Notes under the pieces: model-generated
Databases searched by the model: none
Told to the model about the DNA's origin: nothing
What the model saw: the letters and a program-made list of their open reading frames with translations, nothing else
In this document: positions 1-12,190 of the stretch, one piece after another
Position numbering within the stretch: the first letter of the stretch is position 1
Layout: every line of letters starts with the position of its first letter
Translations under genes and position numbers: made by a program
Origin: Thysanoteuthis rhombus
Taxonomy: Eukaryota; Mollusca; Cephalopoda; Oegopsida; Thysanoteuthidae
Assembly: GCA_963457665.1 (NCBI GenBank)
Contig: OY735233.1
Coordinates: 20,164,422 to 20,228,421, forward strand
Direction of reading: 5' to 3'
DNA: 64,000 bases

Positions 1-16
1 GAGATACTTTGGAGGA

Positions 17-128
17 AGTAAAGATCAGTATCACAAGGGTCCACAAGTAAAGATCAGTACCACCAAGGTCTCTTAGTAAAGATCAGTACCACCAAGGTCT
101 CTTGGTAAAGATCAGTACTATTGATGAG
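17..128. repeat. 29-bp tandem repeat, about 3.8 copies
   Basis: Units start at 17, 46, 75 and 104, exactly 29 bp apart, each beginning (A/G)GTAAAGATCAGTA and usually ending in a GGTCTCTT-like segment. Degenerate relatives (AAGTGAAGATCTGTATCACC) occur near 1300-1350. The array may continue to the left of the window. Confidence 0.85.
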
Positions 129-185
129 CCAGAAAAAGATTTCACAACAATTTTTTAAACTCCATTTAAAGGTAACTGATGAATA

Positions 186-635
186 AACAGATCTGGTTGG
201 TAACACAAAAGAAACTGTCTTGCAACCAATGTCTTTTGACAGTATGCCATGTTGGGGGGATCAATTCAAAAATTGGAAAAAGGAGTGATCAATGAATGAA
301 TTACTTTTATGCCTTTTGGGGGGTAGTGAAAAAGTCTTTATTTAGAAAAAAAACAAGCGTGAATGCTGCCGGAAACAAAGTAAGGGGCCAATTTAGCATA
401 AACTTACATTGCAAATTGAACACCCCCCCTGCTAAAAACCTATTTAGTGAGAAACCTTTTTTTTTACTGGATATAATAAGGAGTAAATGCTTCAATTTTC
501 AGCCCTCTTGCTGTGGCCTGCATACATAATATATACATACATATACACATAACTAGTACCCAGCTAAACCAGCTTAAAAACTGAAGAGATGTATGCTGAT
601 AGTTCTGGTGATCATGGTTGACAGTTTCTAATATC
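186..635 (+). mobile_element. Dispersed family A element, near full length
   Basis: This is one of about 14 copies of an element of roughly 450 bp. Order of landmarks: CAGATCTGGTTGGTAAC, AGAAACTGTC, a GATCAATT block, the GTGAATGCTGCCGG block, CCAATTTAGCATAAACTTA, a C-rich run, then the terminus TTGACAGTTTCTA. AGAAACTGTC near the start and GACAGTTTCT at the end are inverted repeats, which suggests a non-autonomous DNA element. No coding capacity is seen. Confidence 0.75.
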
Positions 636-779
636 ACTAATCACCGCTACCCACAACAGACCAGTTTAATCACCGTTGCTGGGTTTAGGTTGTTCATGTG
701 TTCTGACATTTATGTCTATCTATGAATCCATTCATAGCTGAAACTTGAAATTTCACACACACACTTCCCTCAGTGATTA

Positions 780-905
780 AGAAAAATGTTTGGTTTTAAA
801 CCTGAAATATGTTTTTATTTGGGGGTTCAATTTATAATCAAAGCTCATACCAAATTGATCCCTTATTTTGTGCCCACATTTTTGTTTTTTAAATCAATAA
901 TTCAT
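780..905 (-). repeat. Family A fragment
   Basis: GGGGTTCAATTTATAA and CCAAATTGATCCCTTA, followed by a T-rich stretch, match the reverse complement of the family A middle. Both ends are missing. Confidence 0.5.
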
Positions 906-1792
906 GATACAAACCATACTGGTAGTATATTCATCAAGATAACTTGATTTTACCACCACCGCTACTGCTTAATATACAAGGTAAAAAGCAGTATATATGG
1001 GTAGAGGGGATTCATGATTTCCCTTGGAATGCTGGTGTTAGGGTTATATTTATTCATTTCCTGGCACTTACATTCTCATTAAAAATGAGTCTAGCATTTC
1101 TCTACCAAGGTCTACCCATCAAAATAATTCTTGATTTCTGTTTTTTCCAATGACTTTTAATTGTTAGCGTGGGCACACGTGTGATGCTATCGACAAAATT
1201 TAAGGAATGGTTGACTGTTTGATGTTGAACTTCTTGACGCACCCTGCAAAAATAATCATTTAAATTTTGCGCCTTTTGTGGTCAACCTAATCTAACTTAA
1301 CCAAGTAAAAGATTAGAATCACCCGATCAAACCAAGTGAAGATCTGTATCACCGAGATGAAAAGTGTCGGTTTACTTGACCCGATACTTTTATCAGTGAA
1401 ATTGTTACCTTCAAGTGGAAGAGGCAACTGTTATGTACTGAGAAACAAACCGAAACAAATTTAGACAGTTCATTATATAGATAGATTTTTAAATAACTGT
1501 AGGTGATATAATAAAAACTTATTCCAAGCAGTAACTCTTAATTTATTTTAAAATAATTCAAGCTGTCACAATGAAAATAAAGATGGCAGATTTTGCCGGA
1601 ATCATTTTCAAATATTGAATAATAAATTCCCTTGTTTTTGATTGTTTAAATCCACAGACCCCACATAAACACTGGGGCTTCAAATGAAGTTAAAACAAAT
1701 ATAAATGTAGTAGATTTTTCAATATAGTGATATGTATCAATTCTTTAAAATTAGCCTGTGATAGCTATAGACCATTACCCAAACATACCAAT
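906..1792. other. Non-coding stretch, no feature recognised
   Basis: AT-rich DNA with short chance open frames (for example 944-1153) that lack codon structure or homology I recognise. Two degenerate units resembling the 29-bp repeat lie near 1295-1350. Confidence 0.5.
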
Positions 1793-2172
1793 AAACAGGT
1801 CTGGTTAATCACCCAATAGAAACTGTCATGTGACCAACTTTGGGTGGCATGCCATCTTTGGGGGTGATCAATTAAAAAATTGGATAAATATGTTACATCT
1901 CTTGCCTTTTGTCACTGAAAATATGTAGATTAAAAAAAAAACAAGTGTAAATGTTGCCAGACACAAAAAAGGACTAATTTAGCATAAACCTACATAGCTA
2001 ATTGAACCCACCACTGAAAACTTTGTGGAATTAAAAAAAAAAGTTTTCACTCGACAAAATAAGGAGTAAATATTGAAATTTTCCATCCTCTACCATGACA
2101 CAGCTAGCCAGCCAGAATCACTTAAAAACTGAAAAAAACTTATGTTAACAGTTTTAGTTGACAGTTGCTAAT
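1793..2172 (+). mobile_element. Family A element
   Basis: It starts AACAGGTCTGGTTAATCAC, carries AGAAACTGTCATGTGACCA near the start and ends TTGACAGTTGCTAATAG. The internal TGTAAATGTTGCCAGACAC block is in the same order as the copy at 186. Somewhat diverged. Confidence 0.75.
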
Positions 2173-3480
2173 AGAAGTCAGTTTTGTTACCTAACACAAA
2201 ATTGAAACTTACCAACATTATTTTGCTTCAATTCATTGGCGATGTTTGGTATTCGTTTTCTATCTAAAAACTGAAAGTAAAACTTGTTAATAATTAAAAA
2301 CTGAAAGTAAAACTCGCTAATAATTATCTAACTCTGCTAAGATGACTCTATGCAAATTAGCTCATTCGTTTTTCCCCTTTTTAGCAAAATCAACAATGGT
2401 TATTGAACTAACATAATGTTTTCCACCTTCTGTGTGCCCACTGCTACCTGTCTTATCCTAAGTGTTTTTCGATTCTAGGCCTTCATAGTCGATTTGTTGG
2501 GGGTTGCTCTGTTCACAATAATAGCGCATATTTTATGACCATCTTGAAATAACGTAAATATGATGTGAATCTCGTCTCTAATGATTTCGAAATAGAATAG
2601 AGGAAGAGAATTCACGAATGAATTAAAGGAAGAGAATTGAAGCTTTCAAAACAATATTCAGCGAATGGGTTATTTTTTCTATTCATGATAAGAAATAAGT
2701 GCATTCATTCGAGGAATTATGTATGTTTCAATCCTTTCGCACAGCGGCATCGTCATCGTCATAATCAAATAAACATTTTGTTTGGGGCTGTGTTTTTTCA
2801 TCCCACATTAGGACCAAGGGCCCTATTTAGACATTCCACAGGAACTAGCAGGAAATCCCTTTTTTCTTCTTTCTCTTCTTTTGCTTCCTTCCTTCTTTCT
2901 TTTCTCCTCTTTTTTCCCTTCTCCTTCACATTCTTTTTTTCTTTTTCTTCTTCATCTTGACTCCTTTTTCACTTTTTTCCATCAATCAGTTCTACACACA
3001 TTATTCTGACAAAATCTTTTATAGACAGGAAACACCCTTGGACACTGAAAAAAATCAAAGAAACAGCTCACATTCTAAGCATGTCAACAGAGTGTATCTC
3101 AGATAAGTGTAGAATTCATCTTACCGTGGCTTTCACTACTCTCAACAGGAAGAAAGAAAGAAAAACACCTGAATCCTATGTTATGAATGTTACTGCTACC
3201 AAGAGATAAAAAAATAGTCTGATCAGCTGGAAAACTCTCTGAAGAAACATCATTTTTTTTTGTATAATTTTTAAAAACTTTTTGTCTTCAACCTTTCAAA
3301 ATTCTGAAAAACACTTTTTGGAACAAAAAAAACCCAAAACAATCTCAGAAACCCTCTTGGGGTTTTCTTCATATATTCACCAATCAATTATTGCAAAATT
3401 CACTTGCTTATTTCCCTTTTTACATTAATGATAACCATAACAAAAATAATGTTGTTTCATAGCAATGAATAATTATTATA
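2173..3480. other. Non-coding stretch with a pyrimidine-rich tract
   Basis: No gene recognised. A CT-rich strand bias runs from about 2855 to 2960 and gives a low-complexity phenylalanine/serine open frame that is not credible as protein. A direct repeat of AAAACTGAAAGTAAAACT lies at 2267-2315. Confidence 0.5.
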
Positions 3481-3910
3481 ATAGCTATAATCACCAGAAA
3501 GCACTCAGATAGTGCATACCTCAGCCAACATCATTGTCACTAAAATCTGATGGAAAATCAGTTCCTACATAGCTGCGATGCAAGGATGGTAACTGTAATA
3601 AAAGGTTTTGGAATCTGCCCCGAAATTTAATCATTTGTTTCCAAATGCATGTTCCACCCTTCATCATATTATAATTCAAATTCATTGAAAACTTTTAGAG
3701 ATATTGGATGGACAAATATGGGTGAATGTATAAATTTATGAAAAAAATGAAAAAATTTCTATTTGTAATTCTCTGATCCACCCCCAAAATTCAACCAATT
3801 CATTCTCATACCATTGGCTACCCTTCAAGAAAATTTCATTGAAATTCTTCGAAAACTTTCGGGGATATTGTGCAACTGTGATGCAGGGGAGGCAACTGTA
3901 AAAAAAAACT
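3481..3910 (+). repeat. Dispersed family C repeat
   Basis: Landmarks shared with other copies: ATACCTCAGCCAACATC with TCACTAAAATCTGATGGAAA, CATAGCTGCGATGCA, CCCGAAATTTAATCA, AAATTTCATTGAAATTC and AACTTT(T/C)(A/G)GAGATATTG. The last block recurs twice here and again at 10.3, 15.2-15.7, 56.4-56.8 and 60.9-61.1 kb. Non-coding. Confidence 0.6.
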
Positions 3911-4201
3911 GTCAAGTACTTAAAATTACTTATTTGCTATTCAAATATTAGGATGCCTGTCATTAAAGAATCAACAGACACAATAAATATGTCAAAGGGA
4001 GCTGTTGCTTTTTCTAAAAAGGGGCAACATTTGATTCATTGGATATACAGAGCCTCTGTCCATAAAACACTAAATCATTTATTAACTGGAGGTTTTACCA
4101 CCATATTTTACAATTAAAGACTTATCTTAATATTCAAAAGAGATTTTATATTGAGATTTATCTGAGCATGCTGGATCCCACCCTTACCTGGATCTGCACT
4201 T

Positions 4202-4508
4202 AGTATGTATGTGTGCGTGTTTGTATTTAAATGTGTATGGGTGTTTGTATCGTGCGTGTGTGCGTTTGTGTGTGTGTGCGTGTGTGTATGGGTGCAGGTG
4301 TGTTTGTATGTGTGCGTGTGTGTGTGTATATGCTTTTGTGTGTGCATGTGCGTTCGGGTGTGTGTACGCGTCTATGCATGTGTGTGTGTTTGTGTGTATT
4401 TGTTTGAGTATGTGTATGCGTGTGTTTGTGCGTCTGCTTCTCTGTATGTGCATGTGTGTGTACGTGTGTGCGTGCGTGTGTGTGTATGTGTACACGCGCG
4501 TACGCGTA
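4202..4508. repeat. TG-rich microsatellite region
   Basis: About 300 bp of imperfect GTGTGT interspersed with GTAT, GCGT and TTTG variants, ending in ACACGCGCGTACGCG. It generates overlapping Cys/Val and His/Thr open frames on both strands, which are artefacts. An alternating purine-pyrimidine run of this length is a candidate Z-DNA former. Confidence 0.9.
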
Positions 4509-6170
4509 TATCTTCGACCTCTGGACCAGATGAACTCAACTCCTAATGTACACCATAGAGAAGCAACGGTACCAAAGGTCAAAATTCAAAATATTTATTT
4601 CTCCTTCCCGGCATTCCTGAACAACAACGTCTGATTAGTTTTCAGTGTCCTGAAGAACCACTCGAAGAAATTCTAATCTCAACTTCGCCTCTGGGAATGT
4701 CACCACAGATAACTTATCTCTACCGAACAAGTCCTCTTACCTCGTGGGGGAGGTAGAGTCTTTTTTTTTTCTTTTATTCCAAGTCATAAACAAACCCTCC
4801 CCGCCTTCTGACATCTACGGGATACGAGTCTCCGGTTGTCTATTTAATGGATCAAGGGAAATAACTCTTGTTTTCGTAAAGTTTCGTTTTCCGAAGTTCT
4901 GAGATTATACAGAATATATTAAATAATATAAACAAGCTTGGCTTTGGTTGGGTCGAACTCCCATGTTTCATTAAAAACTAAAAGGTAAACAAAACAGAAT
5001 TCATTTCTCCGTATAATATCTTTCGAAAACCATGAGAATCTCATTTCGACTCCTTTATTGATAGTTCCTGTAAATGGGATTTGCTTATTTAGCAGAGCAA
5101 GTCAACCTGAGTTTGGTTTCAGATATGGGAATGAATTTGTCTTCACTTTTTGTGTGAGTCACTGTGTTGCAGTTACACATGGAAGATGTCACTCGTTTTC
5201 CTTCTGATCATTGTTGTTTGTCATTGTAGAGTACGAAAATAAAGTCAAAGCTCAATAGTAAGAGGTTGACAAAAGGAGAGAGAGAAAAGGTCTGATCAAC
5301 TGAGGGTTGAGAGTAAGAAAGAAAGGAAAGGCTTACTCAGCCTAATAAATAATCTACCACTGACCTTGATCCCAAAATCTACCAAAGTATAGCAGAACAC
5401 TGTAGACCACTTTGCCATGGAGACACTACAGTAAATTGTAATTTATCTGTAATTATAAATAATAGTCGGACGAATACCTCAAAATCACAGACGAATATCT
5501 ACTGCCTTTTTGAAATTCTTGCTTTTTTTTTTTATTGTTTGATGGTTTTATTATTATATCAACTGTTTAGATAACAGCCTTAGTAGCAAGGTAATTTTCA
5601 CCAAAAAGAGAAATAAATAAGATATATATACTTGTTATCATAAAGAAATGATATTTTTCATAACAGAAATTCAATGTCTACAAAGAAAAAAAGAAAAAAA
5701 ATTACACTCAGAATGCAGAAACACAAGTTGATATGACATGACATCCTGAAATCACTCTTTCTTTTTCACTCTCTCCCTCTCTTGTTCATGTCTTGAATTC
5801 AGACATCTTAAATTCTGGTTCTGACTAATTGTGATGATAAAGTAATCTCTGAGAGTTTGATAAAAATATATCAAATAATATTTAATAAATATATAAAGAA
5901 TATATAACAAAAATGTATAATAAAAAATTATATCTATATAATATTTGATAAAAAACTGCGTTTCATGAAGTTGTTTATTGAAGTTCTGAGGTTATATAAT
6001 AAACTTGCTGGGATACCTGGTGTTGCCAGGAGAAAAAAAATCTGTAAACATGACAACACTAGGAAAGTAATGATATTTTATAGAGATTAATAAAACATGC
6101 CAGCTGGGTATGTGTAGCTCTTCTTAAAACCGCAAAGATTAATTTTTCTGAAAGCTGAGAATTCATTCGA
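4509..6170. other. Non-coding stretch; AT-rich after about 5600
   Basis: No gene recognised. Between 5860 and 5960 the sequence becomes TATA/AATA-rich. A DNA segment around 6000-6030 contains GCTGGGATACCTGGTGTTGCC, shown here only as a landmark, with no assigned role. Confidence 0.45.
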
Positions 6171-7520
6171 TCACTTCTGGTATTAATAGTTCACATTTTA
6201 AACAGACAACAGGATTTTAATTCAGCCTATTATCTATTGTTATGTTTGGATTATGGTCAGATTAGGGTTATTGTTTTTGCTCTGAGAAAAATATGTTTTA
6301 TTGTCAGTTTAGGGGTAGATTCTTAAAAGGATTCTACCAAACTGGTATTAGCACGGCTAGAAGGGGAATTCAATTCCATGGTCACCTATGATGGATAGAA
6401 AGTAAGGGTGCAGTTCAGCATCATAGCGACATTGTATATAGAACCTCCTCTTATAAAACCTTCAAATATATCTTTTCTTTAAACTGACAGATTTCTGGAA
6501 AGTTTGAATGTCTCATAAATGGAAAGCAGACAAAATTAAATGAAAAGAAATAAAATGTTTTCCAATGGGTCTGAACTTGATCTGTTGATTATATTGACCG
6601 TGTTTCTAAACACTGGTGTATTGTTGTTCTCACTGATTTCTTCAGAACTGAAGTTAGTTTTTATTATGCGAACGCAGACCTCTTCACAGAAATCAACGGT
6701 TTATTTTTTATGAAATTCAACCTTAATATGTGCGTTTTAGGTAAATTGTGATCTGCTGATTTGGGATTTGTTTGGTTCCTCCTGTGTGATACCTCACTGG
6801 TCAGGCCATCGCACAATCTAAGCCAGACTCACACAGGCAAGCATGCAACCTTGGGGAAACTGGCATAAGAACAGAGAGACAGAAATTCACATTCATGGTC
6901 ACTTTTAACAAATGGAAATTAGGGTTGCAGTTTTGCATTAGAGATAGATTATAAATACAATCCCCTGGAAGCCTATGAAATTCAACGAAGAAAATCAAAA
7001 TTTAGTACTCTGTATATTAAAGACACATCCAAAATTACATTAGCTCTGAGAAGGAAAAAAAAAGATTTCTACAGACTTTGTTCGATCTCAGTCCACCAAT
7101 TCTGTTTGCCAAAGTTTTACTCACTCAGCTACCAAGCCATCACACCATTGAAACTGTTAATTACAGTCCAAAAAGGAAAATAAACAACAAAAAAAACGTG
7201 AGTATCAACTTATTTGCTGAGAGCCTGCAGACTCTATTGTAATTATTTTATAAAAACAGACAGATTTCCGTGAGGTTCACAGGTCAAATAGTTTGAAAGA
7301 ATGAGAAATTGAAAAAAAAAACAAAAAAACTTTTCTCGTTGGAGATTGAACTTGCTTTGCCAATTCTATTTTCACACGGCTGTAAAACCCATGATTTTGT
7401 ACATAAGAATTTTCTGAGACTGCTAACAGAGACCCATAAAATTCAACCTGAAGGTGAGTGTTACAGGTAATTATAGACCTGCTGATTTCACCCATGCCTT
7501 TGTTCTTGTTCTGTGATGCT
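6171..7520. repeat. Two related copies of an unnamed dispersed repeat
   Basis: Segments at 6370-6470 (CCATGGTCACCTATGAT, AGGGTGCAGTTCAGCAT) and 6890-6985 (CATGGTCAC, AGGGTTGCAGTTTTGCAT) are homologous. So are 6655-6790 (GAAATTCAACCTTAATATG, GATCTGCTGATTTGGGAT) and 7385-7520 (AAATTCAACCTGAAGGTGAG, GACCTGCTGATTTCACCCA). The order suggests a direct duplication of about 700 bp or two insertions of one family. Non-coding. Confidence 0.5.
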
Positions 7521-7539
7521 TAGTTCTCGATATTTTTGA

Positions 7540-8000
7540 GTACAAACACACACACACTTACATTATATTTATAGATATTATCAAAAATATAATGAGCTTA
7601 AATGCAAATTTTTCTGTTTATTTGTTTGTTTGTTTCTTTGCAAGATGAAAGACTCGAAATTAGGATATTTGAATTATTAAAGATAAATTACTATATAAAA
7701 TATCTTTAGGCTCCTTAATGCTGATCTATACATAAATAACCCCGTCATTTCGGACAGGTATATACCAGTATAATATATAATAAAAATAATATAAGAAATA
7801 TATGATGAAAAATGAATAATAAAATGTATGAAAATATATATAAAAGATATATGATAGGTATGTAATACAATACATGATGTATATATTTAATGTATAATTA
7901 AAAAATATAATATATATGTAATATTGTATAATATATATATATTATATTATGTATCATTTTGATTGTTTGCAAGTTCGACTGTGACACTTTCTGATTATTA
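7540..8000. repeat. AT-rich low-complexity DNA
   Basis: Dense TATATA/AATATA strings, especially 7770-7950. No gene or ordered repeat. Confidence 0.6.
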
Positions 8001-9720
8001 ACTCAAAAACTCGTCCTACGGGCTGCATTTTCAGCTAGTTCCTGCAGAAGGCCTATGATAGGACCTTTGACCCTGATAAGATGAAAACTTCTTTTTAATT
8101 CTATACTCCTGGCTACAATACACTATTTTAACTACTTAGAGGTAACATACCAATAAACACAATCAGATTTATTAATATATGTGTGGAAGTCAGATCATTA
8201 TCTTTTCAAAGATTGATATGCAAAAAACATGCTATGAGTTCATATTGGTAACCACTACAATTTGGTGGCCATACCTCTAACCATCCTTGATCTATACGAA
8301 CGCAGACGGATGGGCAGGCGTTTGGTGAATTAAAGTAATAGTAAATATCAAGGTAAGCACGAATGCAGTAGGTCACAAAACGAGAGAGTGATGTAGAATA
8401 AATTTATGTTTTAAATTGAACTCTCCAACGAAAACTTATTTGGAGGGGTATTTTTAAAAACTGACTTGCTAAAAACTTGCTGTGGGGTCCCATTAGAGAC
8501 AGCAAATAAATTTAGCGGGCAAAGCTTCTTGTGTTCTATAATCACAGCCCCTGGGACAGATATTAGAAGGATTATGGTAAGATTACTTATTTCTTCTCAT
8601 ACGTCTTCTCATAACAACGAAATGTGTTGATTCATTTGTTGTAACATGTTCATGAGTTTTATTACTCCTATCTCCTTTCGAGGTTCGGGTGAAGAAGGTC
8701 AGGAGTCAATCACTGTTCAGGGGGGCAGGGGGAATGAAAGCTTTGTATCTTATCATAGATTATTCATGATTAGTTGTTCCTTATAGAATTCATTTTTGTA
8801 GATTGAAGAAAAATTCATTTCAATTGTGCACCCCCCTTCCTAATCAGATAGGTGTAGGGAGTGGATCCCTTTGACCTTACTTCCCCTGGATCCACGCTTG
8901 TTTAATATACACATTTATCTGCCTTCCTTGATTAATACATTCATTTGTTGAATGAAATGTTTTTATATTGAGTGGGCTAATGCGTGAAACATAAAATGGA
9001 TTTTATGGAAATAGAGTTTTTTTCATTTATTTAATTTTTTTTTAACATCGCATGGACGATCTTAAAAACGGAGTGTAAATAAAATGAATATATAAAAATC
9101 CCTTTAGTTATCCTGAAAAGACTTTCGTAAATACTGAGAAAAAAATTATTTACCTTTAAGTCTAAAAATGGATTGATTATTTCATTATTTTTCATTTCGG
9201 GCTGACTTTATTGCTAAAAATGTTAAGCATGTTCATAAATTCATATGAAGGCTCCTGATTAGGTACACTTAAAGATTCATATAAAGGCTCCAAAAAGTAT
9301 AATTATAAAATGTATTGATCAGAAATCAACACCATAAGGAAAATAGATAAAAATTAAGGTAAAAAAATTAAAAAATCAATTAATTGGATACTTAACATTG
9401 CAGGAGCCTTTGTATGATTTTTCAAGTGTACTCAACATTTTTACTTATCTAGTCAACTGGAAATGGAAAATTTTTTAAAATATAGCCGCTTCCAGCCATT
9501 TTGGGCTCTAAACAGGTAACTTTTTTCAATATTCACACGTCATTTTCGTAACTGATTTGCAAGCATAACTCAACTCTATCTTAATACACACTCGATGTTG
9601 AAAATGGAAAACCAGATGACAAATAAAATGAATAAAAAACTATTTCAATACAAATATGAATTATGAATTACGTCATATCATACAGAAACTTATTTCAAAT
9701 GATCTGGTTAATATATCATT
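8001..9720. other. Non-coding stretch, one weak family A fragment
   Basis: About 8350-8470 resembles a degenerate internal part of family A (GCACGAATGCAGTAGGTCACA, then TTGAACTCTCCAACGAAAAC). A direct repeat of TTCATA(T)(A/G)AAGGCTCC lies at 9240 and 9277. Otherwise nothing recognised. Confidence 0.4.
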
Positions 9721-9763
9721 CAATTTAAACCATGTAAATAGAATAAACAATTAAAGAAAATAG

Positions 9764-9844
9764 GGCTGCTGCAGGAATTGAACCGGCCTCTGTAATGGTT
9801 GCCTCTTCTACTTAGCAATGCTCTTACCATTGAGCTAAACAGCC
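9764..9844 (-). repeat. tRNA-like SINE head (possible tRNA pseudogene)
   Basis: Read on the minus strand, GGCTGTT at one end pairs with AGCAGCC at the other (six Watson-Crick pairs plus one G-U). An A-box-like TAGCTCAATGGTAAGAGCA with a GCTC/GAGC D-stem and a B-box-like GGTTCAATTCC follow. The anticodon arm is poor and the T-stem has one mismatch. A degenerate copy with matching flanks lies at 47534-47700, so this is best read as part of a dispersed tRNA-derived element and not as a working tRNA gene. Confidence 0.6.
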
Positions 9845-10000
9845 AATGATAATATAAAGTCCAAATAACTGCTTTCAACCCAAATTCTTAGCTCATTTAT
9901 TCTCAGTCTTTTTCGTTTCTTTCAACGCAACAGTATTTATTTAAGAAATGGACATATTTGGTCTGACAGAATGAATTATAAATTGCATTATATTTTATAG
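9845..10000 (-). repeat. Flank shared with the 47.6-kb tRNA-like copy
   Basis: GTCCAAATAACTGCTT, a TTCTCAG-containing block, TTTGTTTCTTTCAA-like sequence and GACAGAATGA occur in the same order here and at 47620-47745. The repeated unit therefore extends at least 130 bp beyond the tRNA-like part. Confidence 0.55.
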
Positions 10001-10279
10001 AAACTTATTTGAAATGATCTCCCGTTGCCATACAGTTATAATCAATATATCATATACATGGTTTGATTCCTTGCTAATTTCTCAAATACATACAAACATT
10101 CAACATTTCACACACTCGCCTGCTCAATATTTAAAATGTTGCACAAATAAAACCAATTTAAGATTGAATTTATTCAAATCTATTACTGAATGTTTTCTTT
10201 CAAGGGCGAAATAATTGTTCGTTTTGTTAAATGAACATTTTTTTCCATTTATGCGCAAATTTTTGAAAATACTCCATAT

Positions 10280-10450
10280 ATATAGTAATAAAAACTGGAA
10301 AAATATCTCTCAATGAAAAAAACAAAATCCTGGATCCACCCCGAATTTAACAAATTCTCCCTTGATCAAATTTGATTTGAACTCATTGTGTACTTTTAGA
10401 GACACTGTGTGGATAGACAGAGAGAGAGACGGAAGGAAATATGCATTTAA
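10280..10450 (+). repeat. Family C fragment
   Basis: TCCTGGATCCACCCCGAAT, AAATTTGATTTGAACTCATTG and ACTTTTAGAGACACTGTGTG follow the family C order and end in a GACAGAGAGAGAGAC tract, a typical 3' part of this repeat. Confidence 0.6.
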
Positions 10451-10509
10451 ATACACACACATCTCTGACTTTGCGGGCAGAGATGACGAAACAAAAAATA
10501 ACTCGCTAT

Positions 10510-10810
10510 CACAGTCAATAATTGAACTACTATTGCGTCAAATTTTGAAGTCGTTTGAAAAAAATTCCATTGAAGAATAGATATGATCAATATTAATGCT
10601 ATTTATGATATCATGGGTGTTTTTCAATGGAGAACATCTAAAATGGAGTAAAAAAAACACCTAGAAACATCTAGACCCTGGAGAAACTAGATTTTATTTA
10701 TAAACTTTACCATTCAAATAAAGCCAAAAAAGGTCAAAAAAGTCTTTTTTCAAAAATCAAAAAAGTATTTCCAGAAGGGGTCTAGTGGAGTACTTATGCC
10801 AATTTTCAAA
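10510..10810 (+). mobile_element. Family B element, 3' truncated
   Basis: It matches the family B copies at 16142, 43780 and 58205: a TTGAACTACTATTGCG-like start, AAAATTCCATTGAAGAATA, GGTGTTTTTCAATGGA, AACATCTAGA, GGGGTCTAGTGGAGTACT. The usual end (CTACAGTTGTTCAA) is missing; sequence resembling U2 snRNA begins just beyond, at about 10820. Confidence 0.65.
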
Positions 10811-12190
10811 TCTATAGACTGCTCAAGGTCAAAGTGTAGTATCTGTATACATTGAAGTGTTATGCTTTAAACACTAAACACATTAAGAAAACTTTTTCAA
10901 AATTTTTATGTGTCACTCCTTCACTTATTTCCCAATATCTGTCAATGCAATTTATGTAATTTTCTTCAGTGTTTTTTCCGATGTTTTTACACATACTCTG
11001 ATATTATCGTACTGCGTGTAAATTTTCTCTTGTTGGGATCATCAGTTGTTTACCAGGTAACTCTTTTGGGAATTTTAAAAACAAAACAGTTATATCAACA
11101 TGGTACCCCAGCAGTGTTGATCAAACACCACCTCCCTTTCAGCTATGATTTTAATTCATAGCTTATGTCATGCATGAAGTTTGTTATTTTATGTAGGGTA
11201 TTATCACAATGTATTGTATATGGCTGTTATTTATACTGCACATCATTTAATTTATTTGAAATAAAGCTTACTTATGTAGGTTACCCCAAAAATATATCAA
11301 CAGGCATGATTCGTTGTTTGTGTCATTTCTATTGAGTGTTCACCAATGTGAATATTGAATCCATTGTGTTGGTTTTAATCTCAGACTGTATGCAAACTAA
11401 TTTATGATATCATCTTTAAGAATACTAATTACAAAGAAAAATTTTTCTGATGATTTTCTGCCAACATATTCAACTGAAGAATTTGGCAATTTTTTTCACT
11501 AACCTTAAAGGTAATTTTTCCACATTGTATGCTATCTTGCTTTCTACAATTTAGTTTTTCCTTCATACTATCAAATAAATTATTCTTATATACAAAATCA
11601 AACGAAATCAAGCCACTTTTTAGCAGGTAGTGATATCTCAATAGGCTATTCCATTAATACACTCAGACAATGTGTTATTTGGTATTCCATGTTTGATTTC
11701 CTACCATATTCAACTATGTATGTCAGACAAATGGACCAGAGCCAAATGTTTTCACCTTTCCCTGACTCTTGTCAATTAAATCAATATTTATCTATTTATT
11801 TATCATATAAAAATGCCTCTATGGTCATCTCTGTAACAATTTACTTTGAAAATATGTATTCAACATTGAAATACACATTAATTCAAGTAATAAAAATGTA
11901 TGGAACACAATAAGAAAAATACAAGCTTTTCAGTACAGAGGAACATTTACTAGGCACATTTTATTTTATTTTCTTCTAAATTCTTTTATATACTTAGTTG
12001 ATAACTCCCCAAATTGCCGAATCAATTCAGTTTCTATCCGATAGGCTCAGAATTTGTCAAAGTTATTCATATAATTTTTTATACTTTACCAATTGTTTAC
12101 ATAAGAAGATTGACTATTCCAGTATTTCAAAATTCTTTGTAAGATAAAATAATTTTGTAACGTCCTTAATGATAATATAGATAAGTTGCA
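10811..12190. other. Non-coding stretch with one U2-like motif
   Basis: GGTCAAAGTGTAGTATCTGT at 10827-10846 resembles the branchpoint-recognition segment of U2 snRNA but has no other U2 sequence around it. The rest is AT-rich with chance open frames. No gene recognised. Confidence 0.5.

Noticed and set aside
2637-2960. 107-codon frame ending in a Phe/Ser-rich tail
   Set aside because: The C-terminal half is the pyrimidine tract and the N-terminal half lacks any recognisable domain.
4114-4634. Overlapping open frames of 77-141 codons on both strands
   Set aside because: They are translations of the TG/AC-rich tract (Cys/Val and His/Thr repeats) with no complexity beyond the microsatellite.
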